DNA of 53,862 nucleotides from Protofrankia sp. CiT1. Lineage in GTDB: Bacteria; Actinomycetota; Actinomycetes; Frankiales; Frankiaceae. Numbering within the stretch: the stretch's first letter is position 1; each line of letters begins with the position of its first letter. Where the stretch lies: the NCBI RefSeq assembly GCF_917627385.1, contig NZ_CAKJTL010000041.1:1-53862 (forward strand), given 5' to 3'. Both the position numbers and the translations under genes were made by a program. Shown in pieces: positions 15,962-25,165 of this stretch. The notes under the pieces were generated by a model that worked only from the letters and a program-made list of their open reading frames with translations, was not told the DNA's origin and ran no database searches.

Positions 15962-16444
15962 CTACTGCACCCGGGCCTGCTTGTCGTCATCATCTTCGGG
16001 GATGTAGACGTCATCAACAGCGATGTTGACTTCGGTCACCTCCAGACCGGTCATTCCCTCGACCGAGCTGACGACGTTGCCGCGGATCGCCTGTGCGAGA
16101 TCCACGATCGACACGCCGTAGTCGACCACGACGTCGAGATCTATTGCCGCCTGCCGCTCGCCGACCTCGACACCGACTCCCTGCGAGACGTTGCGGCCGG
16201 ACGAGCCGGGGATACGCTGGCGCAGCGAACCGACCGCGCGGGCGCTGCCGGAGCCGAGATTGTGCACGCCTTCGACCTCGCGGGTCGCCACGCCCGCGAT
16301 CTTGCGGACGACCGAGTCCGCGATGGCAGTCCTGCCCTGGCTTGTCACGAGTTCGGTGGTGCTCCGCCGGGACACGCCGGCCCCGTCGCGGTGGGCTGTC
16401 TCGCGGGTCACGGGAGCGGTTTTCTCGGTGGTTGTCGTGCTCAT
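15962..16444 (-). CDS. Asp23/Gls24 family envelope stress protein (first copy)
   Basis: A 160-residue, standard Asp23/Gls24 protein: GRTAIADSVVRKIAGVATRE with VEGVHNLGSG, then AAIDLDVVVDYGVSIVDLAQ and a C-terminal MTGLEVTEVNIAVDDVYIP with an acidic end. The start is ATG 16444, with GGAGG a few bases upstream; an extension to 16546 adds only Arg/Pro-rich sequence. It is the first gene of the minus-strand cluster that runs to 12907, so the operon promoter should lie in 16445-16680, divergent from ispE. Confidence 0.9.
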   Translation of the reverse strand: MSTTTTEKTAPVTRETAHRDGAGVSRRSTTELVTSQGRTAIADSVVRKIAGVATREVEGVHNLGSGSARAVGSLRQRIPGSSGRNVSQGVGVEVGERQAAIDLDVVVDYGVSIVDLAQAIRGNVVSSVEGMTGLEVTEVNIAVDDVYIPEDDDDKQARVQ

Positions 16445-16680
16445 GACGTGCCTCCGCAATCGTTGGAGTCGTGGGGATGGATCCCTCGGCTTTCCGGAGA
16501 TCTCCGGCCGGGCGGGCCCCGTGGCCAGCGGCCGCTGGCCGTCCACAGGCGACAGCCGGTCGTGCTCGGCGCGCTCAACCAGCTGGTATGCAGCGTCCTA
16601 CCCGGTGGTGAGGGGGCCACTCGCGTCCGGCCGGCCGGATAGGTTCGTTGGTGCCCGGTCGGAACACGCCCCACAAGTGA

Positions 16681-17775
16681 GTGAAGGAGCGTCCGCTGCC
16701 TCGGTCTCATCCGCACCCTTCGGGTGCGCCCGGCCCCGGTCGGTCGTCTGTGCCCGCCCAGGGCAACCGGGTGACCGTCCGGTCACCGGCAAAGGTCAAC
16801 CTGCATCTTGGGGTCGGCCCGCGTCGTGACGACGGCTATCATGCGGTAATTACGATTTTGCAGGCTGTTTCACTCTATGACGACATCACGGTTACGGCTG
16901 CCCCGGACGGCGTCACCGACCCGGACGCGGTGGAGCCGGTCGTCGCGGTTGAGGTCATCGGGGAGGGTGCCGCGGGTACCACCCCGGCCGCGCTGCCCGG
17001 GGACCCGGCCGTGAGCTCGGCGGCGGCCCGGATCTCCCTGGTTCCGACGGGCTCGGACAATCTGGCTGTTCGTGCCGCCCAGGTGCTCGCGGCCCGCGCC
17101 GGGGTACGTGGTGCGGGGGCGCGCCTGAGCATGGTCAAGGGCATTCCGGTCGCGGCGGGGATGGCTGGTGGCAGCGCCGACGCGGCCGGGGCGCTGGTCG
17201 CCTTCGACACCCTGTGGGGTACTGGCCTGGACCGCTCGGTCCTCGCGGAGCTCGCCGCCGGGCTCGGTAGCGACGTGCCGTTCCCCCTGGCCGGGGGGAC
17301 AGCGCTCGGCACCGGCCGAGGCGAACAGCTGACGCCGGTCCTCGGGCGCGGCGAGTACCACTGGGTTTTCGCGCTGGCTGACGGCGGCCTGTCCACCGCG
17401 TCCGTCTATGCCGAGTTCGACCGGTTGTCCGAGGGGCGTCTGCGCACCGAGCCCACGCCGCCTGGCGGGGTACTGGCGGCATTGCGTACCGGAGACCCGG
17501 TCGAGCTGGGCAAGGCCCTGGTGAACGATCTGCAGCCGGCCGCGTTGCGGCTGCGCCCGTCGTTGCGCCGCGTGCTGGAAACCGGGACCGAGCTCGGGGC
17601 GGTCGGCGCCATCGTCAGCGGCTCCGGGCCGACCTGCGCCTTTCTCGCGCGGGACGCCGCGCAGAGCGTAGCTCTGGCGGCGAGCCTCGCCGGGATGGGC
17701 GTCTGCCGGGCGGTTCGGCGGGCGTACGGCCCGGTCGCCGGTGCCCGTGTGATCGACCCTGGCGTGTCCGGGTGA
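16681..17775 (+). CDS. ispE: 4-diphosphocytidyl-2-C-methyl-D-erythritol kinase
   Basis: IspE phosphorylates CDP-methylerythritol in the MEP route to isoprenoids. The GHMP-kinase features are clear: VRSPAKVNLHLGV at the N-terminus, the phosphate loop GIPVAAGMAGGSADAAGAL and the C-terminal GAIVSGSGPTCAFLA. A ~45-residue Ala/Pro/Gly-rich insertion (residues ~70-115) separates the first strands and lengthens the protein to 364 residues. GTG 16681 gives a ~25-residue Pro-rich leader; GTG 16750 or 16771 are closer to the fold. The ABC-F gene follows 45 bp downstream, as in many actinobacteria. Confidence 0.94.
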   Translation: MKERPLPRSHPHPSGAPGPGRSSVPAQGNRVTVRSPAKVNLHLGVGPRRDDGYHAVITILQAVSLYDDITVTAAPDGVTDPDAVEPVVAVEVIGEGAAGTTPAALPGDPAVSSAAARISLVPTGSDNLAVRAAQVLAARAGVRGAGARLSMVKGIPVAAGMAGGSADAAGALVAFDTLWGTGLDRSVLAELAAGLGSDVPFPLAGGTALGTGRGEQLTPVLGRGEYHWVFALADGGLSTASVYAEFDRLSEGRLRTEPTPPGGVLAALRTGDPVELGKALVNDLQPAALRLRPSLRRVLETGTELGAVGAIVSGSGPTCAFLARDAAQSVALAASLAGMGVCRAVRRAYGPVAGARVIDPGVSG

Positions 17776-17820
17776 ACCGGGGATGCCTCCTGCCGAGTCA
17801 GCTCCGATGAGCGCCACCTG

Positions 17821-19695
17821 ATGAGCGCTGTCCTGGTCACGATGGAGGCGGTGGTGGCCGCCTTCGGCACCCGTGTCCTGCTGGACCGCGTCAGCCTCGG
17901 GGTGGCGGCCGGAGAGCGGATCGGGGTGGTCGGCCGCAACGGCGCGGGCAAGAGCACCCTGCTCAAGCTCCTGGCCGGGGAGGCCCACCCCGATGCGGGC
18001 CGGGTCGTGCGCACGGGATTCCTGCGCGTCGGCATGCTGTCCCAGGACGACCGGCTCGTGCCCACGGCGACCGTGCGGCAGGCCGTGGTCGGTGACGTGC
18101 CCGACCACGTGTGGGCCGCGGATCCGCGTCGCCGGTCGGTGCTCAGCGGGCTGGGCCTGCTCGACCGCCTGGACGACATCGTCGGGCAGTCATCCGGTGG
18201 GGAGCGTCGGCGTACCGCCCTGGCCGCGCTGCTCGTCGATGACTTCGACCTGCTGGTACTGGATGAGCCCACCAACCACCTCGACGTCGAGGGCGTCGCG
18301 TGGCTCGCGTCCGAGCTGGCCTCCTGGCGTGGCGGGCTGCTCGTCGCAACGCATGACCGGTGGTTCCTCGACGAGGTGTGCGACCGGGTCTGGGAGGTCG
18401 TCGACGGCCGGGTGGACGCCTACGACGGCGGCTACAGTGCGTACGTGCTTGCCCGCGCGGAGCGGGCACGGCGGGCTGACGCAGCCGAGGCCCGGCGCCA
18501 GAATCTGCTCCGTAAGGAGCTTGCCTGGCTGCGTCGCGGCCCGCCGGCCCGGACCGCCAAGCCGCGCTTCCGCATCGAGGCGGCCAACGCCCTGATCGCT
18601 GATGAGCCGCCCGTGCGCGACACCCTTGGCCTGCGCACCTTTGCCGCCTCCCGCCTCGGTAAGGATGTCTTCGATGTCGAGGATGTGACGCTGCGCCTCG
18701 GTGACCGGGCGCTGTTCGCGAACATGACGTGGCGGTTGGGCCCGGGGGACCGGGTGGGTCTCGTCGGGATGAACGGGAGCGGGAAGACCACGCTGTTGCG
18801 CCTGCTGATCGGTGCGGCGAGCCCGGATTCCGGCAGTGTCCGGGTCGGGCGCAGCGCGCGTCCCGCCCTGCTCACCCAGGAGATCCACGGACTGGACCCG
18901 CGGCTGCGGGCGCTGGAGACGGTCCAGGAGGCCGGTCAGGTCCTGGAGGTCGGGCCTCGGCCGAAGCCGTCGGCGCATGCGCGAGGCGCCGCCGGGGACG
19001 GCGGGCGGAGCCGGGAGCTGACCGCGGGCCAGCTGCTTGAACAGTTCGGCCTGCCGTCGGCCCGGCAGTGGACACCGGTCGGTGATCTCTCCGGCGGGGA
19101 GCGGCGCCGGTTGCAGCTTCTGCGGCTGCTCATGAAGCGACCGAACGTACTGCTCCTGGACGAGCCCACGAACGACCTGGACACCGACACGCTGACCGCG
19201 CTGGAGGACATCCTGGACTCATGGCCGGGAACCCTGGTTGTGGTCAGTCATGATCGCTATTTCCTGGAACGGACCTGTGACACGATTGTCGCTCTGTTCG
19301 GCGACGGCTCGCTGGTCATGTTGCCCGGCGGGGTCGAGGAGTACCTGTCTCGCCGCCGGGAGCTGAGCGCGGCGGGCGCCGGGCCGCTCACCGGCGCGGA
19401 CGGCTCGGCCAGCGGTGGCGGCGGTGGTAGCGGCGGTGGCGTCCGGCCCGCCGCGGGCACGGTCGCGCCTGCGGCGGGCCGGACGCGGGTCGCGCGCAAG
19501 GAACTCAACCGGCTGGAGCGCGCGCTGGAGCGGCTGGGACGTCAGGAGACCGCTCTGCACGCGGCGCTTGCGGAGGCGGCTGCCGACCATGAGCGTCTAC
19601 TCGCGCTCGACGCCGACCTGCGCGCGGTAGTCGCGGAAAAGGCTCGGACCGAGGATGCCTGGCTCGCTCTCGCGACCGACCTCGAGGATGCCTGA
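17821..19695 (+). CDS. ABC-F family ATPase, Uup type
   Basis: A 624-residue soluble protein with two ABC domains and no membrane segments. The first has Walker A GVVGRNGAGKSTLLKLLAGE, signature SSGGERRR and Walker B LLVLDEPTNHLD. The second has GLVGMNGSGKTTLLRLL, LSGGERRRLQLL and LLLDEPTNDLD. A Gly-rich linker (GGGGGSGGG) then leads to a C-terminal coiled coil (residues ~540-620, RKELNRLERALERLGRQETA) typical of Uup. ABC-F proteins act on ribosomes in the E site; Uup is linked to ribosome function and suppression of precise transposon excision. The gene is transcribed with ispE. Confidence 0.93.
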   Translation: MSAVLVTMEAVVAAFGTRVLLDRVSLGVAAGERIGVVGRNGAGKSTLLKLLAGEAHPDAGRVVRTGFLRVGMLSQDDRLVPTATVRQAVVGDVPDHVWAADPRRRSVLSGLGLLDRLDDIVGQSSGGERRRTALAALLVDDFDLLVLDEPTNHLDVEGVAWLASELASWRGGLLVATHDRWFLDEVCDRVWEVVDGRVDAYDGGYSAYVLARAERARRADAAEARRQNLLRKELAWLRRGPPARTAKPRFRIEAANALIADEPPVRDTLGLRTFAASRLGKDVFDVEDVTLRLGDRALFANMTWRLGPGDRVGLVGMNGSGKTTLLRLLIGAASPDSGSVRVGRSARPALLTQEIHGLDPRLRALETVQEAGQVLEVGPRPKPSAHARGAAGDGGRSRELTAGQLLEQFGLPSARQWTPVGDLSGGERRRLQLLRLLMKRPNVLLLDEPTNDLDTDTLTALEDILDSWPGTLVVVSHDRYFLERTCDTIVALFGDGSLVMLPGGVEEYLSRRRELSAAGAGPLTGADGSASGGGGGSGGGVRPAAGTVAPAAGRTRVARKELNRLERALERLGRQETALHAALAEAAADHERLLALDADLRAVVAEKARTEDAWLALATDLEDA

Positions 19696-19809
19696 CCCGC
19701 TTCATCCGGACAGCGCCTTCAGCCAACCCGTTTCGCGCATCAACGAGGTACGCGTCAACCAGGTAAGAGGCTCCGGCAACAGGGATTCGGTTTGGCCGGC
19801 GACGCAGCC

Positions 19810-19833
19810 GGGGCGCGCGTCTGAACGCGCCCC
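19810..19833. terminator. Candidate hairpin between convergent genes
   Basis: An 8-bp perfect GC stem, GGGGCGCG / CGCGCCCC, with an 8-nt loop lies between the convergent ABC-F and desaturase genes. There is no strong T-run, so it would be an actinobacterial-type, possibly bidirectional, terminator. Confidence 0.45.
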
Positions 19834-19858
19834 GCCGAAATGACGCTTCCGAACACGC

Positions 19859-20848
19859 TCAGGACGTTGGCTGGACTTCTTTTGCCCGGATGCGTTCGGG
19901 AACTGGCCAACGGACATCATGGACGATTCGCAGCGTTTCCAACAGCTTGATCAGATAGGCGCTGGTGTCCAGTTGCCAGGGCTTGACCCCGTGGCGGGCC
20001 AGGGTTGGTTCGGCATGATGCAGGTTGTGCCAGGACTCGCCCATCGAAAGGAAGGCGAGCGGCCAGACATTTCCGGAACGGTCCCGCGATATGTACGGGT
20101 GCTTGCCGACGACATGACAGATGCTGTTGGTCGACCATGTCACGTGGTGCAGCAGGGCCACCCGGACCAGGCTCGCCCAGAAGAACGCCTGCAGCGCGGC
20201 TTCGAACGAGCCTCGCCACAGCCCGCCGATGAGCGCGGGCGCGGCGAGGCTCACCGCGGCGCAGAGCGCGAACATCCGGCTGACCCGGACCATGTCAGCG
20301 TCGTTGAGCAGGTCCGGAGCGTATCGGCGCTGATCGGTCTGCTCGACGTCGAACAGCCAGCCGATGTGAGCGTGCCACAGGCCCTTGGCCACTGCCCGGG
20401 TGCCGGTGCCATAGCGCCACGGTGAGTGCGGGTCACCCTCCTTGTCGCTGAAGGCGTGGTGGCGCCGGTGGTCGGCGACCCAGCGGATCACCGGTCCCTC
20501 GATCGCCATGTTGCCGGCGATGGCGAGCGCGACACGTACGGGCCTGGAGGTCTTGAAGCCGCGGTGTGTGAAGTAGCGGTGGAAACCAATGGTCACACCA
20601 TGGCCGGTGATCATATACATGGTCGCGGCCAGGAGCACGTCCTGCCAGCTGATCCACCGATTCCACAGCAGGGGTACCGCCGCGGCCAGCGCCGTCAGGG
20701 GAAGCACGATGATCGTGGCCAGCGTGATCTGTTCACCGCGGGCCTTGAGCGATGAACGCGGCGCGACGGTGTGGCGGGGCGGGGCGGTCACCCCAGGTGC
20801 CGCGCGGGCCGTGACGCCCGTCGCGTTCACTGTGTCTGTAGTGGTCAT
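19859..20848 (-). CDS. Membrane fatty acid desaturase (delta-9 type)
   Basis: A 329-residue di-iron membrane desaturase. The three histidine boxes are present: GFHRYFTHRGF (HxxxxH), DHRRHHAFSDKEGDPHSPW (HxxHH) and WHNLHHAEP (HxxHH). Four hydrophobic helices flank the boxes (TIIVLPLTALAAAVPLLW, VLLAATMYMITGHGVTIG and others). Members introduce a cis-9 double bond into stearoyl or palmitoyl chains using ferredoxin or NAD(P)H electrons. The start is ATG 20848, with GGGGAT about 8 nt upstream; a longer frame to 20986 has no protein character. No ferredoxin reductase lies nearby. Cold or membrane-fluidity control is likely but no operator was recognised. Confidence 0.93.
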   Translation of the reverse strand: MTTTDTVNATGVTARAAPGVTAPPRHTVAPRSSLKARGEQITLATIIVLPLTALAAAVPLLWNRWISWQDVLLAATMYMITGHGVTIGFHRYFTHRGFKTSRPVRVALAIAGNMAIEGPVIRWVADHRRHHAFSDKEGDPHSPWRYGTGTRAVAKGLWHAHIGWLFDVEQTDQRRYAPDLLNDADMVRVSRMFALCAAVSLAAPALIGGLWRGSFEAALQAFFWASLVRVALLHHVTWSTNSICHVVGKHPYISRDRSGNVWPLAFLSMGESWHNLHHAEPTLARHGVKPWQLDTSAYLIKLLETLRIVHDVRWPVPERIRAKEVQPTS

Positions 20849-21020
20849 GAGACAATCCCCGCCCATCGGTCGTGTTCGTTGCCACGACGGCTTCCGTTGG
20901 GTCACGGTAGCTTGTTGCGGCAGTGTGTGGTGCTCGCCACGGGGAACATCCGTGCAAACAATCCGTGCGGCCGGGCTGACCGTCATGAGCCGGACACCCG
21001 CCGGCGTGATTGTGTGATCT

Positions 21021-21049
21021 TTGGCGGATTGGGTTCGTGCTGGTATACT
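21021..21049 (+). promoter_or_regulatory. Sigma-70/SigA-type promoter of tRNA-Gln
   Basis: A -35 element TTGGCG (21021-21026) and a -10 element TATACT (21044-21049) are separated by exactly 17 bp. Transcription would begin about 7 bp after the -10, roughly 11 bp before the mature tRNA 5' end at 21068. Confidence 0.7.
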
Positions 21050-21067
21050 GCGATCGATTTTCCTCGA

Positions 21068-21139
21068 TCCGCCGTGGTGTAATCGGCAGCACAGGAGATT
21101 TTGGTTCTTCTAGTCCACGTTCGAGTCGTGGCGGCGGAG
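21068..21139 (+). tRNA. tRNA-Gln (anticodon TTG)
   Basis: A complete cloverleaf can be drawn by eye. The acceptor stem is TCCGCCG/CGGCGGA, the D-arm GTGT...GCAC, the anticodon stem GGAGA/TCTTC with loop TTTTGGT (anticodon TTG, reads CAA), and the T-arm CCACG-TTCGAGT-CGTGG. The discriminator base is G and the 3' CCA is not encoded. A tRNA-Gln just upstream of glmU is a common actinobacterial arrangement. No att-like duplication or integrase is next to it. Confidence 0.95.
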
Positions 21140-21321
21140 CGAGAGGTTCGACCGATGGCTACCAGCGTGACGTGCGGTCGGTTTATCCTTGTTGGGCTGT
21201 TTGTCGTCGCCCGAATTGTTCTTCCTGCCCATGATGGCGGCCGGTAAACCGTATCCGGTAAGCCGTGACCCGGTAAGCTCACCGTACACTGACGTTGATG
21301 TCCGCGATCACGGGAGCTCGT

Positions 21322-22815
21322 GTGAGTCAACCACGTCCGGCGGCAGTTGTCGTCCTCGCGGCAGGCGAGGGTAAACGGATGCGTTCCACCATCCCCAAAG
21401 TGTTGCAGCGTATTGCGGGGCGATCCCTGCTTGAGCACGTCCTCGCCGCGGTGGCTCCGCTCGACGCGCGGCGGCAGCTCGTGGTGGTCGGGCACGCGCG
21501 GGAACAGGTGATCGCGGCGGTCGCCGGACGAGCCCCGGCCGTGTCGCCGGTCGTGCAGGACGACCAGCGTGGCACCGGGCACGCGGTCCGGGCCGCGCTG
21601 CGGGCGGTGGCGGGCATCCAGCCGGATGAGCTGGTGGTCGTGGTCCCCGGGGACACCCCGCTGTTGACCGGCGCGACGATGGTGGCGCTGCTGGCCGAGC
21701 ATGTCCGCGCGGACGCGTCGGCAACCGTGCTGACCGCCGAGCTTTCCGATCCGACCGGCTACGGCCGGGTGATTCGTGGACCGTCGGGTGACGTCCGGGC
21801 GATTGTCGAGCAGTCGGACGCGGACCCCGTCACCGCGGCCATCCGCGAGATCAATACCGGCGTGTACGTGTTCACGGCGGGTCCGTTGGTCGAGGCGCTG
21901 ACATCCCTGACAACTGACAATGCCCAGGGTGAGGAATATCTGACCGACGTGATCGGGGTGCTTTTCGCACGCCGGCAGGCCGTGGCCGCCTGTCCGCTCG
22001 ACGATCCGGGCGAGGCGTTCGGCGTGAACGACCGGGTCCAGCTCGCCGCGGCCGGCATCACCATGCGGGACAGAATTGTCACCGCGGCGATGCGGGCGGG
22101 CACCACGGTGGTGGATCCGTCCACCACCTGGATCGACGTCGATGTCGTCCTGGAGGCGGACACGACGCTGCTGCCGAACACGTTCCTGCACGGCAGCACC
22201 CGGGTGGCCGCCGCGGCCGTGGTCGGTCCGGACTGCACCCTGACCGACACGGTGGTCGGGGCTGGGGCCACCGTCAGCCGTACCACCGCGGCCGATTCAG
22301 TGATCGGGCCGGATTGCGTTGTCGGTCCGTACACGCACCTGCGCCCGGGAACGCACATCGGGCACGGGGTTAAGCTGGGTGCCTTTGTGGAGACCAAGTC
22401 AGCCCAGGTCGCTGACGGTGCGAAAGTGCCTCATCTGGCTTACGTCGGCGACGCGGTGATCGGCGAACGTAGCAATATCGGGTGTGGGACGATCTTCGCT
22501 AACTACGATGGCATTGCCAAGCACCGTACGGTGATCGGCATGGATGTCAAGATCGGTAGTGACACCGTGCTGGTCGCGCCGGTGCGGGTGGGAGACGGTG
22601 CGTACACGGGTGCCGGTTCGATTATCACGGAGGATGTGCGACCGGGAGCGCTGGCCGTTCGGGAGGGCCGGCAGCGCACGATCGAGGGATGGGTGCAACG
22701 GCGCCGGCCGGGAACCGCGGCGGCTCGGGCCGCAACGGGCGATGTGGCTGGTGAACCCGGCCGGACGGGCACCTCCGCCAGCATTGCTGGCATGACCGGT
22801 GGGGGCCGGCTGTAG
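21322..22815 (+). CDS. glmU: Bifunctional UDP-N-acetylglucosamine pyrophosphorylase / glucosamine-1-phosphate N-acetyltransferase
   Basis: GlmU acetylates glucosamine-1-phosphate and uridylates it to UDP-GlcNAc, the precursor of peptidoglycan and of amino-sugar polymers such as the one predicted at 35-54 kb. The N-terminal domain has [31 protein letters not shown] and [10 protein letters not shown]. The C-terminal left-handed beta-helix runs from ~residue 250 ([36 protein letters not shown]). A ~35-residue Ala/Gly-rich tail follows. GTG 21322 has GGGAG 5 nt upstream; ATG 21298 is in frame but has no ribosome-binding site. prs follows after 61 bp. Confidence 0.96.
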   Translation: MSQPRPAAVVVLAAGEGKRMRSTIPKVLQRIAGRSLLEHVLAAVAPLDARRQLVVVGHAREQVIAAVAGRAPAVSPVVQDDQRGTGHAVRAALRAVAGIQPDELVVVVPGDTPLLTGATMVALLAEHVRADASATVLTAELSDPTGYGRVIRGPSGDVRAIVEQSDADPVTAAIREINTGVYVFTAGPLVEALTSLTTDNAQGEEYLTDVIGVLFARRQAVAACPLDDPGEAFGVNDRVQLAAAGITMRDRIVTAAMRAGTTVVDPSTTWIDVDVVLEADTTLLPNTFLHGSTRVAAAAVVGPDCTLTDTVVGAGATVSRTTAADSVIGPDCVVGPYTHLRPGTHIGHGVKLGAFVETKSAQVADGAKVPHLAYVGDAVIGERSNIGCGTIFANYDGIAKHRTVIGMDVKIGSDTVLVAPVRVGDGAYTGAGSIITEDVRPGALAVREGRQRTIEGWVQRRRPGTAAARAATGDVAGEPGRTGTSASIAGMTGGGRL

Positions 22816-22876
22816 ATACCTAGCGGATGCCGATGGGAACCGATCGTAATCGAATGGACCAGGTTGGAGAATCCTG

Positions 22877-23851
22877 ATGGGCTACCAGACCGAGAACCGG
22901 CGCAACCTGATGCTTTTCGGTGGTCGGGCACATCCTGAACTGGTGGCCGAGGTGGCCGGCGCGCTTGACGTCGTGCCGGTGCCCACCAGCGCCTATGAGT
23001 TCTCCAACGGAGAGATCTTCGTAAGGTTCGAGGAGTCGGTTCGCGGGTGTGACGCCTTCGTGCTGCAGTGTCACTCCGCGCCGGTGAACACCTGGCTGAT
23101 GGAGCAGCTCATCATGGTGGACGCGCTCAAGCGCGCAAACGCCAAACGCATCACCGTGGTGGCCCCCTTCTACCCGTACGCCCGGCAGGACAAGAAGCAC
23201 CGCGGCCGGGAGCCGATCTCGGCCCGGCTGATCGCGGATCTGTTCAAGACCGCCGGTGCGCACCGGCTGATGTCGGTCGATCTACACACCGCCCAGATCC
23301 AGGGGTTCTTCGACGGGCCGGTTGACCATCTCTTCGCGTTGCCGTTGCTCACCGACTACATCGAGAGCAAGCTCGACACCTCCGCTGTAACGGTGGTGGC
23401 CCCGGACGCCGGCCGCGTCCGCGTTGCCGAGCGCTGGACCGACCGGCTCGGCTGCCCGCTCGCCATCATCCACAAACGACGCGACCCGGATGTACCGAAC
23501 CAGGTCAAGATGTTCGACGTGGTCGGAGAGGTCAGGGGCCGGACCTGTGTCATCGTCGACGACATGATCGATACTGCGGGCACCATCACCAAGGCGGCCG
23601 AGGCGCTGAGCGAGAACGGCGCAACCGAGGTGATCGCCGCCGCGACCCACGGCGTGCTTTCCGGTCCCGCCGTCGACCGCCTGAAGAACTCCGACATCAG
23701 TGAGGTCGTGCTCACCAACACGTTGCCGCTGCGCAGCGAGGCCCGCATTGACAAAATCACAGAATTGTCGATCGCGCCGCTGTTGGCTGCCGCGATCAGG
23801 GCCGTCTTTGAGGACGGATCGGTGACTGAGCTCTTCGGCGGGGACGCATGA
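22877..23851 (+). CDS. prs: Ribose-phosphate pyrophosphokinase
   Basis: PRPP synthase makes phosphoribosyl pyrophosphate from ribose-5-phosphate and ATP for nucleotide, His and Trp synthesis. The 324 residues match class I enzymes: NGEIFVRFEESVRG, APFYPYARQDKKHRGREPIS (ATP-binding flexible loop), SVDLHTAQIQGFFDGPVDHL and the PRPP loop CVIVDDMIDTAGTI. The start has GGAGA 6-7 nt upstream. The glmU-prs pair is conserved across Gram-positive bacteria. Here rplY and pth, normally next, are displaced by an esterase and a NeuD-like gene. Confidence 0.97.
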   Translation: MGYQTENRRNLMLFGGRAHPELVAEVAGALDVVPVPTSAYEFSNGEIFVRFEESVRGCDAFVLQCHSAPVNTWLMEQLIMVDALKRANAKRITVVAPFYPYARQDKKHRGREPISARLIADLFKTAGAHRLMSVDLHTAQIQGFFDGPVDHLFALPLLTDYIESKLDTSAVTVVAPDAGRVRVAERWTDRLGCPLAIIHKRRDPDVPNQVKMFDVVGEVRGRTCVIVDDMIDTAGTITKAAEALSENGATEVIAAATHGVLSGPAVDRLKNSDISEVVLTNTLPLRSEARIDKITELSIAPLLAAAIRAVFEDGSVTELFGGDA

Positions 23852-23984
23852 CCGCCGGATCAGCTGTGTATCCGCCTGCCTGACCGCGAGTGTCCGTGTT
23901 CACTGTTCCGGCGCTGCCCGTGCCGCCCGTGCCGCCCGTGCGGACACGAGCGGCGCGGGCGGCATCGGCCCCGGTGACTGTGCG

Positions 23985-25076
23985 ATGAGCGGTTTTCCTG
24001 TTCTGTCCGGAGCCTTCATCGGTGTTCTCTCCATGGCGGCGACAGCCATGTGGATCGTGCTGTTCCGTATCCACCGGAAGTCGCCGCGAGCGCCCAGGGC
24101 CGTGGTTTGTCTCATGGCGGTGCTGCTCACGATCACGGTGGCGGCTGACGCGGTCAACGCCTACTTCAGCTACCTCCCCCGGCTCGGGGATGTGATCGGA
24201 GCGGCCACGGAGGGGGGTTCCGACCCACATCTGAGGACCACGGACCTGCGCCCTTCGACGACGTCAGCCACCGTGCGTTCGCATCCGCACGGAGCGGTTC
24301 TGGCCCTCCCAGTCCCCGACAGGGGCAGCGGATTCGGGGCGACGACCGCACTCGTCTATCTTCCACCGCAGTACTTCGACCGGTCACAACGGCGCTTTCC
24401 GGTGCTTTACCTCATCCACGGGTCACCTGGGATCCCAGCTGACTGGTTGCGGGGTGGGCAGGCGGCCGATGCCGGTGACCGGGTCGCGGTCACCGGCCAT
24501 CCGGTGATCATAGTGATGCCGCGCATGAGCCATGGCTGGCTTGACGACCCCGAGTGCGTTGACGGCATCGGTGAGCGCGTCGAGACCCACCTGCTGCGTG
24601 ATGTCGTACCGGCGGTCGAGGCGACGCTGCGGATCGAGCCCGGATGGACCAACCGGGGCATCGCCGGGATGTCCGCCGGCGGTTACTGCGCGCTTAATCT
24701 TGGGCTGCGGAACAGATCCATGTTCGGGTCGATCATAGACATGTCCGGGCTGACTCGCCCGACCCACACCGGCGGCCTGAGGCCGTTGTTCGGGGCCGGT
24801 CCGCAGGCGCCGGCCGCCGCGCTGGCGAACAGCCCGGATCTCTACATCGATGGCCTCGGTCCGGGCCCGCGACCGCAGGTCTGGCTTGACGTGGGACGTC
24901 ATGACCGCAAGGTCGCGGGCGCCATGAGGCACATGCACGATCTTCTCGACGCGGACGGCTACCCGGTGCAGCTGCACGTGCGGCCAGGAGTACACACGTT
25001 CACCGTCTGGCGGCCGGCGTTGCGGGACGCGCTTTCCTGGTTCGCGGCTGACGTCGCGCGGGTGTCCGCCGCGTAG
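23985..25076 (+). CDS. Membrane-anchored alpha/beta-hydrolase esterase (esterase D / antigen 85-like)
   Basis: A 363-residue protein with two N-terminal helices (GAFIGVLSMAATAMWIVLF and VVCLMAVLLTITVAADAV), then an esterase domain (PF00756 type) outside the membrane. The domain has VLYLIHGSPGIPADWLRGG, VIIVMPRMSHGW, the nucleophile elbow GIAGMSAGGYCALN (Ser), the probable acid Asp in WLDVGRHDRKVAG and the catalytic His in RPGVHTFTVW. Relatives include mycolyltransferases and cell-envelope esterases. The layout resembles putative esterases that sit at the actinobacterial membrane. No ribosome-binding site is obvious at ATG 23985. The substrate is unknown. Confidence 0.85.
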   Translation: MSGFPVLSGAFIGVLSMAATAMWIVLFRIHRKSPRAPRAVVCLMAVLLTITVAADAVNAYFSYLPRLGDVIGAATEGGSDPHLRTTDLRPSTTSATVRSHPHGAVLALPVPDRGSGFGATTALVYLPPQYFDRSQRRFPVLYLIHGSPGIPADWLRGGQAADAGDRVAVTGHPVIIVMPRMSHGWLDDPECVDGIGERVETHLLRDVVPAVEATLRIEPGWTNRGIAGMSAGGYCALNLGLRNRSMFGSIIDMSGLTRPTHTGGLRPLFGAGPQAPAAALANSPDLYIDGLGPGPRPQVWLDVGRHDRKVAGAMRHMHDLLDADGYPVQLHVRPGVHTFTVWRPALRDALSWFAADVARVSAA

Positions 25077-25165
25077 CGACCCGCGGGCAGAGGGGATCCG
25101 CGCTGGGCACGGCGGCCGGCACCTCGCGCCATCGGTCCCGGGCACTGGGTCGGTGGTCTCAGTGG

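Noticed and set aside
21068-21139. tRNA-Gln as a possible integration (att) site
   Set aside because: No integrase, excisionase or duplicated tRNA 3' end was seen; the neighbours are ordinary housekeeping genes.
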